NCBI GenBank assembly: GCA_039654915.1
Contig: CM077597.1
Location: 86,306,001 to 86,370,000, forward strand
Length of the DNA: 64,000 nucleotides
Source of the DNA: Aquilaria yunnanensis
Lineage: Eukaryota > Streptophyta > Magnoliopsida > Malvales > Thymelaeaceae
Direction: 5' to 3'
The position numbers were made by a program, and so were the translations under genes. Position 1 is the stretch's first letter. Every line of letters begins with the position of its first letter. The notes below the pieces were generated by a model, which did not search any database, was not told the DNA's origin, and worked only from the letters and a program-made list of their open reading frames with translations. Below, piece by piece: positions 23,700 through 34,750 of the stretch.

Positions 23700-24214
23700 A
23701 TGGCTTACTCCTTCCAGCTTAAAGGGAACTCAATGTTCATGCATACGGTGATGCTAACTGAGCAGGTTGCCCTCTATCAGAAAGGTCCACTACAGGATAT
23801 ATCACCTTCCTTAGAAATGCTCCAAGATCATGGAAGCTTAAAAATCAGTCTACTGTTTTAAGATATTCAATAGAATCAAAGTATCATTCCATGGCTTCCA
23901 TCACAAGTGAGCTCATATGGCTAAAAGCCTTACTTAAAGATCTAACTATTAAGCGAACAACGCATATTCAACTTCATTGTAACAACATGACAGCTATACA
24001 CATTGCAAGGAATCCTGTGTTTCATGAGCACACTGAACACATTGAAATAGATTGCCACTTCGTTCATGAAAGAATACAATTAAGAGATATTGAAGTAGTT
24101 CATATACTGAGCAACCAACAACTTGGAGACGTGCTCACTAATGCTCTCAGCTTAGAATATTTTGAACACCTTAGCTCCAAGTTGGGTATTCAAAATATCC
24201 ATGCACCAATTTGA
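23700..24214 (+). pseudogene. Copia RNase H remnant and polyprotein end
   Basis: Reads HAYGDAN, ERSTTGYITFL, ASITSELIWLKALLKDL, then LHCNNMTAIHIARNPVFHEHT and HIEIDCHFVHERI, the standard copia RNase H pattern, ending with a stop just before the PPT. The Asp of the C-D-N motif has become Asn (CNN). Confidence 0.9.
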
Positions 24215-24219
24215 GGGGG
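24211..24219 (+). other. Copia polypurine tract
   Basis: TTGAGGGGG directly before the 3' LTR, the usual copia plus-strand primer form. Confidence 0.85.
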
Positions 24220-24441
24220 TATTAGAGTCCATATCTACCCGTATATCTTGCGTATATACACATATTTATTATGCATATGTAGTTTGTGTACTTGTAAACT
24301 TTTCAAGGATGGATTCGTGGGTTACTTAGTCTTTAAATTGTAGTTAACTTGGACTCTAAGACAATATGGCTTGGCTGGTATAAGTTCTATTATGAACACT
24401 TGAAGAGATCAATGGAAATAGATTGCATCCAATACTTTACA
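24220..24441 (+). repeat. Copia 3' LTR (222 bp)
   Basis: Same length and order as the 5' LTR, ending ACTTTACA. GTTTT at 24442-24446 is the right TSD. Confidence 0.9.
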
Positions 24442-24639
24442 GTTTTAGTTGTAGATTCATGTAAGGCAACAGTTGGAGAGAAGAGACAAGAATCAAACAA
24501 ACCATGAAAAGTTAGTCTAAATTGGATTTTGCTATTATATATGCAACGATGGGTTCTTTTCTGTACATGAAAAGGAAATAAAATAAATTCACTGTTCTTC
24601 ACGACTAACTCTAAACGGTGGCCAAACAGTTGCCACAAA

Positions 24640-24739
24640 CATCCAAACTTTTTTTAGTGACCATATTAGCGACCATTTCTATAGTGACCAAAAAAGCTGT
24701 TGTCCCTCACAGTCACTATACTCGAGATTTGTTGTAGTG
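24640..24739. mobile_element. Orphan terminus of a CACTA-type element
   Basis: Ends ATTTGTTGTAGTG at 24739, which in reverse is CACTACAACAAAT, a CACTA (En/Spm) terminal motif. The sequence before it carries short repeated words (TAGTGACCA, TAGCGACCA, AGTCACTATA), typical of CACTA subterminal repeats. No partner end was found nearby, so it is a fragment. Confidence 0.5.
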
Positions 24740-25260
24740 AATGTACACATCCACAAAATATATGTACAAAAGACAAAAGATAATAAAAATCAACTATTTA
24801 CCATACTAGCTACTAGCGTGCTATATCCTATGCCCACGACCGTTTAAACCATTTTCACGATTATACAAACTATATCCAAAAACTATCTCTTATTTGTTTT
24901 TCAAAAAACAAAACCGACCCTTGTCCCATGATTTCCAACAATCATCTCCCATATTTCAAAAACACAAATTTCAAAAAAATTTTCTCCTTCTTCTCCACAA
25001 GTTCAAAAAGAAGAATTTTGTTCAGAAATAAGTTCCAAAACTATAAGCAAGGAAGCAGCAAAAAAATGCCTAAGCATGCATAATTTTAAGACCCAGTTGC
25101 ATCAACTTGGTAAGATGCTATCCGAAAAACCACAAGGTACTTTATCAGCAAACACTAACCCAAATCCAATAGGAGTCTTTAACCCAAACCATCCACCATA
25201 AAATGGATGGCAAGCCAATGTGAAAGTTTTGGAGAGGAAGGAAGAACCTCCTTGAGTTAT
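24740..25260. other. Intergenic, no gene recognised
   Basis: Short frames only. The composition is AT-rich and changes into Athila-like text after about 25260. Confidence 0.4.
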
Positions 25261-25290
25261 CAAGGAAGATGTCGAGCTGAAAAAATTAAA

Positions 25291-25315
25291 CCAAGCACTT
25301 CTTAGGAGGCAACCT
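25291..25315 (+). other. Athila-type GGAGGCAACC box
   Basis: CCAAGCACTTCTTAGGAGGC followed by AACCT is a recurrent string in the untranslated part of Athila-like plant elements. Used here only as a family marker. Confidence 0.5.
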
Positions 25316-25559
25316 GAACATTAAATTTTTCATTTAGCTTCCTTTTCATTTTTTTAATTTTATTATAAGTAGGTTTAATTATCATTTGGTTGTCCTGTAA
25401 TCTCATGATCTATATTTTGGTACAGGAATCTAGATCATTTTGAGGAAAATTTTGTGTTCAAAAATGGAAAAAACTTGAGTTTAATTCCCGGCAAGTTTGC
25501 AAAGTATTCCAATTTCCAGGGGGCCAAACACACCTTAGACAAGTTTTTGTTCAAGGTCA

Positions 25560-26380
25560 TGTCACCCAACACGATTTCAAACACAACCATGTTTGATTTA
25601 TAAATTGATTTTTCAAGCAAAATTTTATGTGAGCTACAGTGCCAAACATGGTTTTGTGTCAAGCCCATGTTATAAAGCATGTTCCTAATACATTGTTTCT
25701 GTCATGCCCATGTTCTTACCCATGTTTACAAAAGATTAAAATTCTAGAACTTAAACATGCACACAAACATGCCTATGTTTTTAAATGTGTTCATTAAACA
25801 CGGTTTCGATCGTGTCTTTGTTAAAACAGGTGTTCTTTTTCTATTTTCAAAACTTCAAGTTCCAGGTTACAAACACGGGTCCTAACATGCCCCTGTTTTT
25901 AACCATGTTCATTAAACACGGTTGCGTACATACCCATGTTCTTAGCTATGACTCTCATCCAATGTCCATAGGTGTTAAGTTCTAGACTTTAAATGTGAGC
26001 TGGAACACGCCAATCGCATACAACTTCTTTAATTAACATAGTATCCAACATGCCTATGTATGGAGCTATGTTTATGCAACGTGGTCATGAACCTACCCGT
26101 GTTTTGGTAGTGTTTAGCCCTGGCATAAAACGCTTTAACTTCCAATAGTTTAACACGGGTTAATACATATCCATGGCTTGCACTGTGACAAGTAAACACA
26201 GTTGGTTACACGACCGTATGAGGGCCTCATGTTTTATTTTTAGAATGCAATAAATTTATCTCCAGAATGACAACATGGCCATAAGCATGCCAGTATTTAG
26301 GACCGTGTCCATCAAAATTTTTAGTAACACAATCAACTACATACCTATTTCAGTGACGATGTTTGATCAAACCTGTTCAA
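25560..26380. repeat. Degenerate ACATGCCYATGTT / AACACGG repeat region
   Basis: Words such as AACATGCCTATGTT, ACATGCCCATGTT, ACCATGTTCATTAAACACGG recur every 50-90 bp (examples near 25705, 25770, 25885, 26045). Many are near-palindromes. The same vocabulary returns at 29285-29475. The unit order is too irregular for a clean tandem repeat. Confidence 0.65.
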
Positions 26381-26819
26381 AACAGACTTTTAGTTTGATT
26401 TTGCCTTTTCAGCTTTCTTAAGCCACAAGATGTCTGAACATTGTTGTTTTCTCTGACTTTGATCATCCCAAGGTATGGTTAGCCTTATTTTCCTTTTGAT
26501 TCAAGTTATAGCTTACGTTTGTTCTTTTCTTCACCTTTTTATCCATAGTATTGATGAAAGTTGAATCTAGTTCAAAATCAACTTTGTAAGGTTCTTCTTA
26601 TTTTCTCAACAGCTATGATTTGGAGTAGTTAGATGAGATTAAGCTATGAGAATGGATGTATTAGGTTGGAAATTGTTGATTATCAATGTTGTTCTTGTGG
26701 CACCATCTACACGTGTTTATATGGCCTAGCACCTTTTTACTTACATCACAAGTTATCTAGTTCACAATATGTTTGATGTATTTTTTCAATGATATTCTAG
26801 GGTTATTCTAATTGTTTTA

Positions 26820-27690
26820 ATAACTTCGTAGAATATAGAGATAAGCTGGGATGAGATGGAGAACAACCTTAAGGAGATTTCCACCTTGTTTGTGTCCTTT
26901 GAGGCATATTCTCTGCATAAGGCTTCAATGGAGCATGCGGTTATCTACCAGCCACACATCAACTATTTTACCACCTGTCCGTTGGAGATTCATGATACTG
27001 TGGTCAGTCAAGGTTAGGCATGCTTTGTGTAAGCCTCCTACATTCACCTTGATAACTTTAGTCTATGAGTTTTACGCTAATGGCACATTTAGATGTTTGC
27101 GTTCTGAGGTTTAATTATGGGTGTACAAGAGAAATATTAAGCTCTATGTCTATGCAAATGACAATCATTACCACCTTGGCATTGTCCCTACCCTTGGCCA
27201 TTTCCGTAGCCAAAGCAGGACAAGCTTACTTAGATCATCTATGGTCGGATTGTTGCATGGATCACCGTTCCTAGGCATAGTCCAATCCTTCTACCATTAT
27301 AGTTGTTGGCCACCACCCATCTCTAGTTTATTTTTCTTACTAAGTGCCTTCACAACTAGCCACTTGTCGATTTAGTTACTATAGAGTAGACACTTTTATT
27401 GCATGTCATTCTCTCTAATAGGTTGGTCAGCATTGGTCAATTGATCATACAGGCAATTGGGAGGGTTGACTACAACCCGACCTTGCCTATTGTTTTCCCC
27501 CAGCTGATTACGGAGGCACTGACGGCTTAGCACATCTTCTGCCTGTGTGGAACATCCGAAGTTGTTATCCCACCGAGGTAGTGCGAGGATAGAGTTGAGG
27601 ATTCTAATGACGAGGGAGAGGCGTCGAAGCATACCCTTGTTAAGGGTATGATCGATCTTGACAACACTTAGAGTTGTTGCTTTCATCACT
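26820..27690 (+). pseudogene. Remnant of the plant retroelement 'EFYAN' protein domain
   Basis: The readable pieces are FTLITLVYEFYANGTFRC at about 27040-27100, then a frame change to KRNIKLYVYANDNHYHLG, and near 27400-27520 VILSNRLVSIGQLIIQAIG followed by LPIVFPQLITEAL. This matches the arrangement of the 'putative plant transposon protein' domain (Pfam Transposase_32) found in Athila-like elements, where an EFYAN motif is followed by an I-x-F-P-x-L-I-T block. Several stops and frame changes interrupt it. Confidence 0.5.
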
Positions 27691-28009
27691 ACTATATGAC
27701 AATGGACATATGCTACTTTATTTTATTTCCTTTGGTTATGGTTGACTTAATATTGGAGCATCGGCTGCTCTTATTTTGCTTTTGTTATATTTCGTACTAG
27801 TTGCTATATTTCTTAGTTTCTTTTGTTATAATTTTGTTATTGGTCATCTTTTCTGTTTTCTTGGAAGCCTTTAATGTGTATCTAAACCTCGATCAACCCT
27901 TCTTATGAAACTTTTAAAATCTTGCTTGCATGGCAAGCCATTAAAATTTTTTTTTCAAGAGCGGTATCATTTTTTATCACTGCTTTTTCACTTTGTTTTC
28001 CATATCAAT

Positions 28010-28050
28010 ACATTGAGGGCAATGTACTATTTAAGGTTAGGAGAGTGTGT
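28010..28050 (+). other. Athila-type ACATTGAGGGCAATG box and purine tract
   Basis: ACATTGAGGGCAATG followed by TTAAGGTTAGGAGAGTGTGT. In related elements an ACATTGAGGACAATG string precedes a G-rich tract that may serve as polypurine tract. Confidence 0.55.
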
Positions 28051-29279
28051 ATTCTTATTTTTAAGCCCTTTAATTATCTTGTTTGTTCTTGAATATACTT
28101 TAAGTGATTTTTCTTAAAAATTTTTAATTTTTTGGAGCTTAATTGTTTTGAATCATTCTATTGAGCATATTCTCATTACTAAAGGGTGGTTGTTATTTTA
28201 AAGACTTGAGTTCTTAACTTGCAGATCAAGCAAGTGATTCTTGAAAATTTTCACTATTGTGCATAATTGTTTTTGAAATGTTTTTGCAATTCATTAGCAA
28301 GCTAATGGAAGATGGGTTTTAAAAACTATTTTTACATCAAGCTTTTATGTTTAGTACACTGTTCAAAACATACTAAGTTTTGAGTTTCTATGTTGGTTAG
28401 TGGTCAATTTGGTTGATGGATTTGTGGTTGATTATTGAATACTCAATAAAGTATGTTATGAGGCAATGGTACACCACTGTTTTTAGTGTTAAAGTAGGTT
28501 GGGATTTTCTCCTAAGATAAGAGTTGATCATAGCTCAAAAAGATGTTAAGAGCATGAGTATAATAAAAAAATCATCTTGGATTTTGTTAAGAACTAGCTT
28601 GGGTATAGACAGGGCTCCTGTAGTATACACTTGTTGCAAAAGTTGTTAGCACATGAAGAGAATGGTTTGAAAAAAGAAAAGAAGAAAGAGAATTAAAAAG
28701 TTCAACTACCTGGCCAAATCCATGGTTTTGTGGTTTGAATGGTTGTGCATAGTGAGCTTGGACATGGTGTGATTTGTCCTTTTTCCTTTGCATGAAAATT
28801 TGATGTTTCCCTTTTGTTTCTAAATATACGGGTTGCTAGCTTGAGAATGAATTGTTTCCATTAAATTATTTTATTTTGAAAAGTATTAGACTGAAAGTGT
28901 TTTATACTTGTTAGTGTTTTCAATTTCTCAAGACACTCAAATTTCAGTCATCTCTTTAATACCTTTTCCTTAAAAGTATAGTTCTAAAATTCTAAATTTC
29001 CTTTCTTAGAGTTTTCTCTTGAGTTTTGAGTTTTTACTTGAAGGCAAGCAAAAGTTAAAGTGTGGAGGAAAATATGATATATTTATATTTAGCAATGTTT
29101 TTTTTATATTTTTTCCCTTATATTTTATTGTCTTTTGATGTGTTTATGCTAGGATTTGGTGCTTAATTATTTCATATTTTATTTTCAGGTCATACTTAAG
29201 CTTGAATTGGGTTATGATAGGATTTTTGCAAAGTTTTAGTGCTGAATTGCAAGTTTTGGCAAAAATTGGAGCTGGCACA

Positions 29280-29480
29280 CCTTGATACATGCCCATGTCA
29301 GCTCAAACACTTTTTCAAACACAATCGTGTTCCTTTTCATGCCCATGTTTCAACCGTGTCATTAAAGTTTGTGATTTTTACATTCTAGGAGTTGAACACG
29401 GTCTTGAACATGCCTATGTTCATGATTGTGTTTATAGGCATGTTCAAGACCATGTTCGCCTAAACACTCATATGGCACAA
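29280..29480. repeat. Second ACATGCCYATGTT palindrome cluster
   Basis: GAACACGGTCTTGAACATGC (29394) is followed within 60 bp by GGCATGTTCAAGACCATGTTC (29438), an inverted repeat of about 20 bp with few mismatches, capable of a hairpin. The same words occur at 25.6-26.4 kb. Confidence 0.65.
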
Positions 29481-30516
29481 ACCTTGTCGCATGCTGTTAG
29501 GGTTTCTTAATCTATTTTTAAGGTTTTCACATAGAACAAGCAAAAGGATCCCTAAATGAGGCTAAAGTCATCTTGAGTGGCAGTTTCGATGCTCAACACT
29601 ATCTAATATGCATCTGATATAGGATTTCTTAGAGGATAAGCAATTTAAAGATGGAGACTTGTTTTCCTAGTTTTTCATTGTTTCTATTGTCTTTATTTTA
29701 CAGCACTATGAACTAAACTTTCTTACTCATACTTACAGTATATAAATCTTAGAATGATTTTGTGATTTTGATTACTTTTGCTTTAATATGATTATACTTT
29801 TCTTGCTATCTATCTAATGTTCTTTAGTACGTTGATTAATAGTAGCTTGTCTATTAATTCATTATAGGATGATAAACATATGACAAATAGTATTTGGTGT
29901 TTGTTGTGGATTGCTGTTGGGTTGAAGGAATATTATCATAATCAAAAGTAATAGGTGCGATATAATACGTCTAGACTAAGGTAAAACCTAATAGTTGGGT
30001 CATAGGAATAGTAATGCATCCTTAGATAGTGCGGTAGCCCTAAACATCCTATTGCTAACTTAAGAATAGAGATTAGTATAACAGAAATAATAAGGAGCTA
30101 ATAGAATTTTGGTAGTACTTCACAGTCAAAACTAATCACAATCCTATTAAACCAAAGTAAAAGTGACATGGGGGATTTTTGGGGGGATTCATATCTAAGT
30201 ATGAGATTTCTTATTATTTGTTATCTGATTGCTTTCTGCTACTAGTAGTTGGTTAGTTATTATTTTTACTATATTAATTTAGTTTAGTTTAATTTCTAGT
30301 TCCTAGTTAATGAAAACTCATTACAAAAAAAAAAAACAATTTTTTTAAGCATAATACTTGAAGTGGTCACTGAAAACTATTCATAGGTGCTAAAGTTAAA
30401 AGCAGCTCCCCTCGACCGCTTCAAAAGTTGCTTCATTATTGTGGTTAAACTAAAAATTAATGAATAAACAAGGTGGTAAAAGGTAAATTGTGGGTAAATA
30501 CAACTTGCAACCCTTA

Positions 30517-30798
30517 GGTGGTGTTTGGATGTGAAAATTTTTCTTATTTTTCTTTTTCAAATTTTCTTTTATAGAAGTTTAAGTAAATAGCTAGCTTTGA
30601 GAATGTGGAAAACCTTATTTTCTAAATTTTAGAAAACTCATGTTATAAAATAGAAAACTTTGTTTTAGATGTTTTCCATTTTAACACTTGAATTTCCCAA
30701 AGTTTTCCACATTCTCAAAACATGTCATACACTTAAACTTTCATCAAAGAAAATTTGAAAAAGAGAAATAGGAAAATTTTCTACAACTAAACGCTACC
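30517..30798. mobile_element. Tourist-like MITE (282 bp) with TTA target site
   Basis: Begins GGTGGTGTTTGGATG, ends CAACTAAACGCTACC, with ~105-bp inverted repeats (for instance CTTTTTCAAATTTTCTTT against AAAGAAAATTTGAAAAAG). TTA flanks both sides (30514-30516 and 30799-30801), the PIF/Harbinger target. It lies inside the CACTA-type element. Confidence 0.8.
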
Positions 30799-32704
30799 TT
30801 AGCCTCCCACTTGCGATAGACCAAAAATGTCTTGATCGCCTTTTCCAAACTGGAGTTCTACTTGAACTTGTCTCTCATTGCCTCTCCATTCTCCGACATG
30901 GCTGCCTGCCCATCGATCGGTCGATTGGGGAAAGAAGGGCTTTGATTGTTAACCTCATTGTCCATCCCATCATTCTTCTCACGACGACTGCTACTCCTTT
31001 GATGGTTCCACAATCAGTCGGACACTCCTACTCCCTTGCTGATGGGAATTCGGATTTCATGAGTTTTCCTTAATTTTCTTGCTTCACAGGTCATTCTTTC
31101 CATTTCACAAGATTTGATCTATTTTCTTCCTCCATATTGCAGCCTAAATATGACTTTTAGCCCAGTTTTAGGGTTTTAATGTGCTTCGGTCTATTGTTCT
31201 CATTGTTATTGTGTTTGTAGACTGAGATCTAACTATGTATTTGATTGATTATTTTGATGGTGAATCTAGTGACTTCAGGTTTAGGATAGTTAATTTTGTT
31301 GGTTTAGGATATAATTTTGTTATCTTTCATCAAACATGAAAGAAACTAATGTAAATCTTGGAAACATTCTTTGTGTATAAACTCTGAATGAGTTAATCGG
31401 GAATGAAGATTTTAATGTTTATTTGTTGTACAACATGCCTACTAATTAAGGAACCATAAGGAAAGTATTATAGGCCAAGGTAGGACTACATTTGCGGCAT
31501 TAAATACTAAGGCACAAACTGCAGAATTTTGCAGGTATAGGTTATGCCAGGAGCTAAAAGGTCTGAGCCGCCTTTGGCTTTAATTCGAAGCCAGTAAATG
31601 GCTACAAATGTTGGTCATAAATATATAAATAAATGGTCTCCTAAGTGCATTTCAGGCAACAGCCATTGCTGCAGTTTTCTTATTTTCCCTGAATTGCTAC
31701 AGGTTTGACAAAGTCTTGGTTTTCTTTTGTTGAAACTTTAAGACACGCTTGAACTTGTCTTTGGTTATATAATTGAGCGAAGCATTGTCCTAAGAGGTAC
31801 AAGTTTGGGCATTATAAGACAAGTTGCAAAGAGAACCAAAATGGGACTAAGCTTCTGCACTAGATGGTATACTTAGGCTCGGTTGCTCAAGTTGACTTTC
31901 CAAACTTATTGAGCATAGGTAACAAAGTGACTTTCTTTCTGTATTACTTATTTGGACTGGTTTGTGTTTGTAGTTGGTAGTCTTAAACTAGTTTTGGTTA
32001 TTGAAGGAAAAAGCAAAGAAAATCTTGAATAGCTTGGGTTAAATTAGTATGGTAATTACTTAGACTTACACTATGCTTTTGCCTAAAAGAACCGTGCGCC
32101 TAATCTTGTCAATCACCATGAAACATCATCCTTGGTGACATATGTCTCTATTTGAAGAATTGGCTTTAATGGAAGTAATGGTAGCTTAACCAAGGCCTGG
32201 GCAATTCTAGGACTTGATGTTAGTAATGATTGTGATATTTTTTTCAGGTAGAAATATGCCGTAGTTAGCTAGTTTCTTCTGTTTCCAAACTAAAATTTAC
32301 TTGATTGCAAGCTTTTTTTTATTAATTTCTAGTGAACAGTACTAGGAAATTTTCTCTTAACTTTAAGCAGATTTATTGAGGATCTATTCAAACAATACCA
32401 GGAAACTTTGTTCAATTTTGTTTCAGCAATTTTAGGCATTAAATCTTGGACTTCCAGATAACAACAATAAGCCTTAACCCCAAGGCCAAGGATTTTCGTT
32501 GTTGGATCTCATTTTTAATATGACCCTATGTTCACCCATCAATTATTGGTTAAGGCTCTCAATTTTTTAAATAAAGTCAGATGCATCGTGTATTTTATGC
32601 AGATAAGGAACTGCTCTCACAATGAAGGTCATGTTAAATTTCTTTGCTATTTGCTATTAGTTTCCTAGAAATCTCTGAATTGAACATTCATTTTCTGTTA
32701 CTAG

Positions 32705-32822
32705 AGTTGATATTCGCAACCATGAGTTCTTCATTACACCATATTTCAAGAATGGTGTCCACCCACTACCAGGAGCTGAGAGCGCTATTCTTGCGTTGTC
32801 CAAATTTTGTAACCTAGTGGTG
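32705..32822 (+). pseudogene. Exon-like gene fragment inside the CACTA-type element
   Basis: A frame reading VDIRNHEFFITPYFKNGVHP then LPGAESAILALSKFCNLVV is bounded by a T-rich acceptor (TTTTCTGTTACTAG) and a GTAACA donor. The hydrophobic beta-strand pattern near the end looks like part of a Rossmann-like or HAD-like fold, but I cannot name the gene. Its intact borders with lost surroundings suit a captured host-gene exon. Confidence 0.4.
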
Positions 32823-33395
32823 GTAACATATGTATGCTTCAAGTTTCTTCGTCCCATGTATGTTTTGGCTTTAGGATAAGCTCATTTGTGTAAAGAATTT
32901 TACATTGTGTGGATCTCAGCAAAATATCATTAAGGACCATACAATTAAGTGGACAAAGAAACATTATGTTGTATCTATTATAAAATATTTCTTTTTTTGT
33001 TGATTTTTTATCCGTGTTTAAGTGTATATATTACTCAAACCAAGTAGTAGGTACTAATTATAGCAGCTACAAAATAATACGGAAAATTCAGCTGAAAAAA
33101 ACATAGAAGTGGCTAACCGCTTCAAATGATTGAATCGACATACAAACAATAGAAACGGTTAGTTGCTTCAACATGTGAATGGCAGAAGTAAATATAGAAG
33201 AAGTTAACCATTTCAAACGATGACCATTGTAGAAATTGGAATGGTTCCTAACCACTTTAGATTCTTTCGAGATGAGTTTCATAGAAGCTGTTGTTTAAAT
33301 TAATCAAAAACCATTTCTATTTCTTTTGAAGTGTCAGAACTGCTTCTAATAGGTACTAAAAACCACCTTTAAGGATATGTTTTCTTGTAGCAACT

Positions 33396-33611
33396 CTTTA
33401 ATTGTCAAGTAGATAATATAGAAAGGTTGACTACAATAGACAACTCCGTTCTTTGGGAAAAATGATGTTGATAGTTATCACTACTATATTTTGTTGATCG
33501 GCGCACTTACTTGTGAGTTCGCATATTTATAAGTACAAAGAGATTTGACATGTCTGCATTAATTATTAGTATACAGTGGGAAGAGTTTGTGTGAACTGAA
33601 CAAACACATTA
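33396..33611. other. Short intergenic stretch, nothing recognised
   Basis: AT-rich, no domain-bearing frame. Confidence 0.4.
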
Positions 33612-34733
33612 GATACTATAGGCCTTTATGGTCAGTGAAGACCGCAAACTCCTCTCTATACAAATAATGTCACCAAAGCTTTAAAGCATGTATAATAGCT
33701 GCCAACCGCAGATCATGAGTTGGGTAATTTAGCTTATGAGGCTTCAACTACCAGGGTCCATAAGCTATCACCTTGCCTGCCTGCATGAATGCACAGCCAA
33801 GCCCTAGATTTGATGCATCTATATAAATTGCAAAGCGACTTCACTCATCAGGAAAAGTAAGAATAAGTGTTGAGATTAATTGTTTCGTTAACTCTTGGAA
33901 ACTATTTTCACACTAGTCAGTCCATTGGAATGGTTAGTTCTTCTTCGTCGTTTGTGTCAAATGACATGCTAGCTTTGAATAACCTTCTACAAAACATTTA
34001 TAATAACCTATCAAACCTAAGAAACTTCAAATCTCAGGCATGGTATTTAGCTGTTGCCAGTTCACTACAGCCTTAACCTTTTTTGGGTCCATTAAAATTC
34101 CGTCCTTGATTACCACATGACCCAAGAAGTTGAAACTATCCGACCAAAACTTATACTTGCTTAGCTTTGCATACAACTTATGTTCCTTCAATGTCTGGAG
34201 TGCAATCCTCTATTGTTCTTTGTGACTTTTAGCATTTGGTGAGTAAATCGGATTATGGTCTTTGAAAATGATGACAAACTGATCTATGTGCAGTTGGAAC
34301 AACCTATTCATTAGACCCATGAAAGCTATTGGTGCATTTATTAACCCAAAAGGCATCACCAGAAACTCATAATGCCTATAACAGCTCTTGAACACTGTCT
34401 TTGGTCCATCTTGCTATTTAATTTTTAGTTGATAGTACCTACACCTCAAATAAAGCTTAAAGAACACTAATGCTCCCTTCAACTGATCAAATAGGGTCCA
34501 AGGCAATGGGTAACTATTATTGATAGTTAGCGGATTCATCTGTCGATAATCAATATACATCTTTAAGTCACCATCTTTCTTCTCCATGAATAAAATTAGA
34601 ACACTCTAAGATGAAGTATTTGGACATATAAATCCTTTTTTAAGTAGCTCCTACAATTGGCTCTTTAGTTCCACCATTTCTGGGGCAGCCATACAATAAG
34701 GTGGTTAAGAGATAAGAATTGTTCCTAATAATA
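33612..34733 (-). pseudogene. Ty3/gypsy RT-RNase H fragment, same family as element B
   Basis: Nearly collinear with 57,360-58,490 (both contain ATCATGAGTTGGGTAATTTAGCT and AACCCAAAAGGCAT). The minus strand reads CYRHYEFLVMPFGLINAPIAF then DQFVIIFKDHNP; the catalytic F-I-D-D of related elements is F-K-D-H here. RNase H text follows to about 33620. The fragment starts and ends abruptly with no LTRs of its own, so it was cut out by recombination or insertions. Confidence 0.82.
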
Positions 34734-34750
34734 AATTGTTGGTTAAGTTT

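Larger units (their letters stand above)
20028..24441 (+). mobile_element. Complete but inactive Ty1/copia retrotransposon (4,414 bp)
   Basis: LTR, PBS, gag, protease, integrase, RT, RNase H, PPT and LTR appear in the copia order (integrase before RT). Both LTRs are 222 bp and flanked by GTTTT. All coding regions carry frameshifts and stops and the LTRs differ at several dozen positions by eye, so the insertion is old. It lies 82 bp beyond the stop codon of the JIP-23-like gene, in or just past its likely 3' UTR. Confidence 0.92.
25261..30318 (+). mobile_element. Decayed Athila-like Ty3/gypsy element
   Basis: Three plus-strand landmarks known from plant Athila-type elements occur in order: the AGCACTTCTTAGGAGGCAAC box (25295-25314), a protein region resembling the plant 'EFYAN' domain (about 26950-27560), and the ACATTGAGGGCAATG box followed by a G-rich stretch (28010-28050). 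Between and after them lie long untranslated-like regions with ACATG and ACACGG words. The part from about 29050 to 30318 is probably LTR. Borders are soft and no intact frame remains. Confidence 0.6.
30319..33392. mobile_element. CACTA-type non-autonomous element (3,074 bp)
   Basis: The left end reads CATTACAAAAAAA and the right end in reverse reads TGCTACAAGAAAA, both one or two changes from the CACTACAAGAAAA consensus. ACT flanks both ends (30316-30318 and 33393-33395), fitting the 3-bp TSD of the superfamily. Subterminal regions carry repeated words in both orientations: left AAGTGGTCACTG and GACCGCTTC; right GAAGTGGCTAACCGCTTC, GAAACGGTTAGTTGCTTC, GAAGTTAACCATTTC and CCTAACCACTTTAG. No transposase was recognised. 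Confidence 0.65.
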
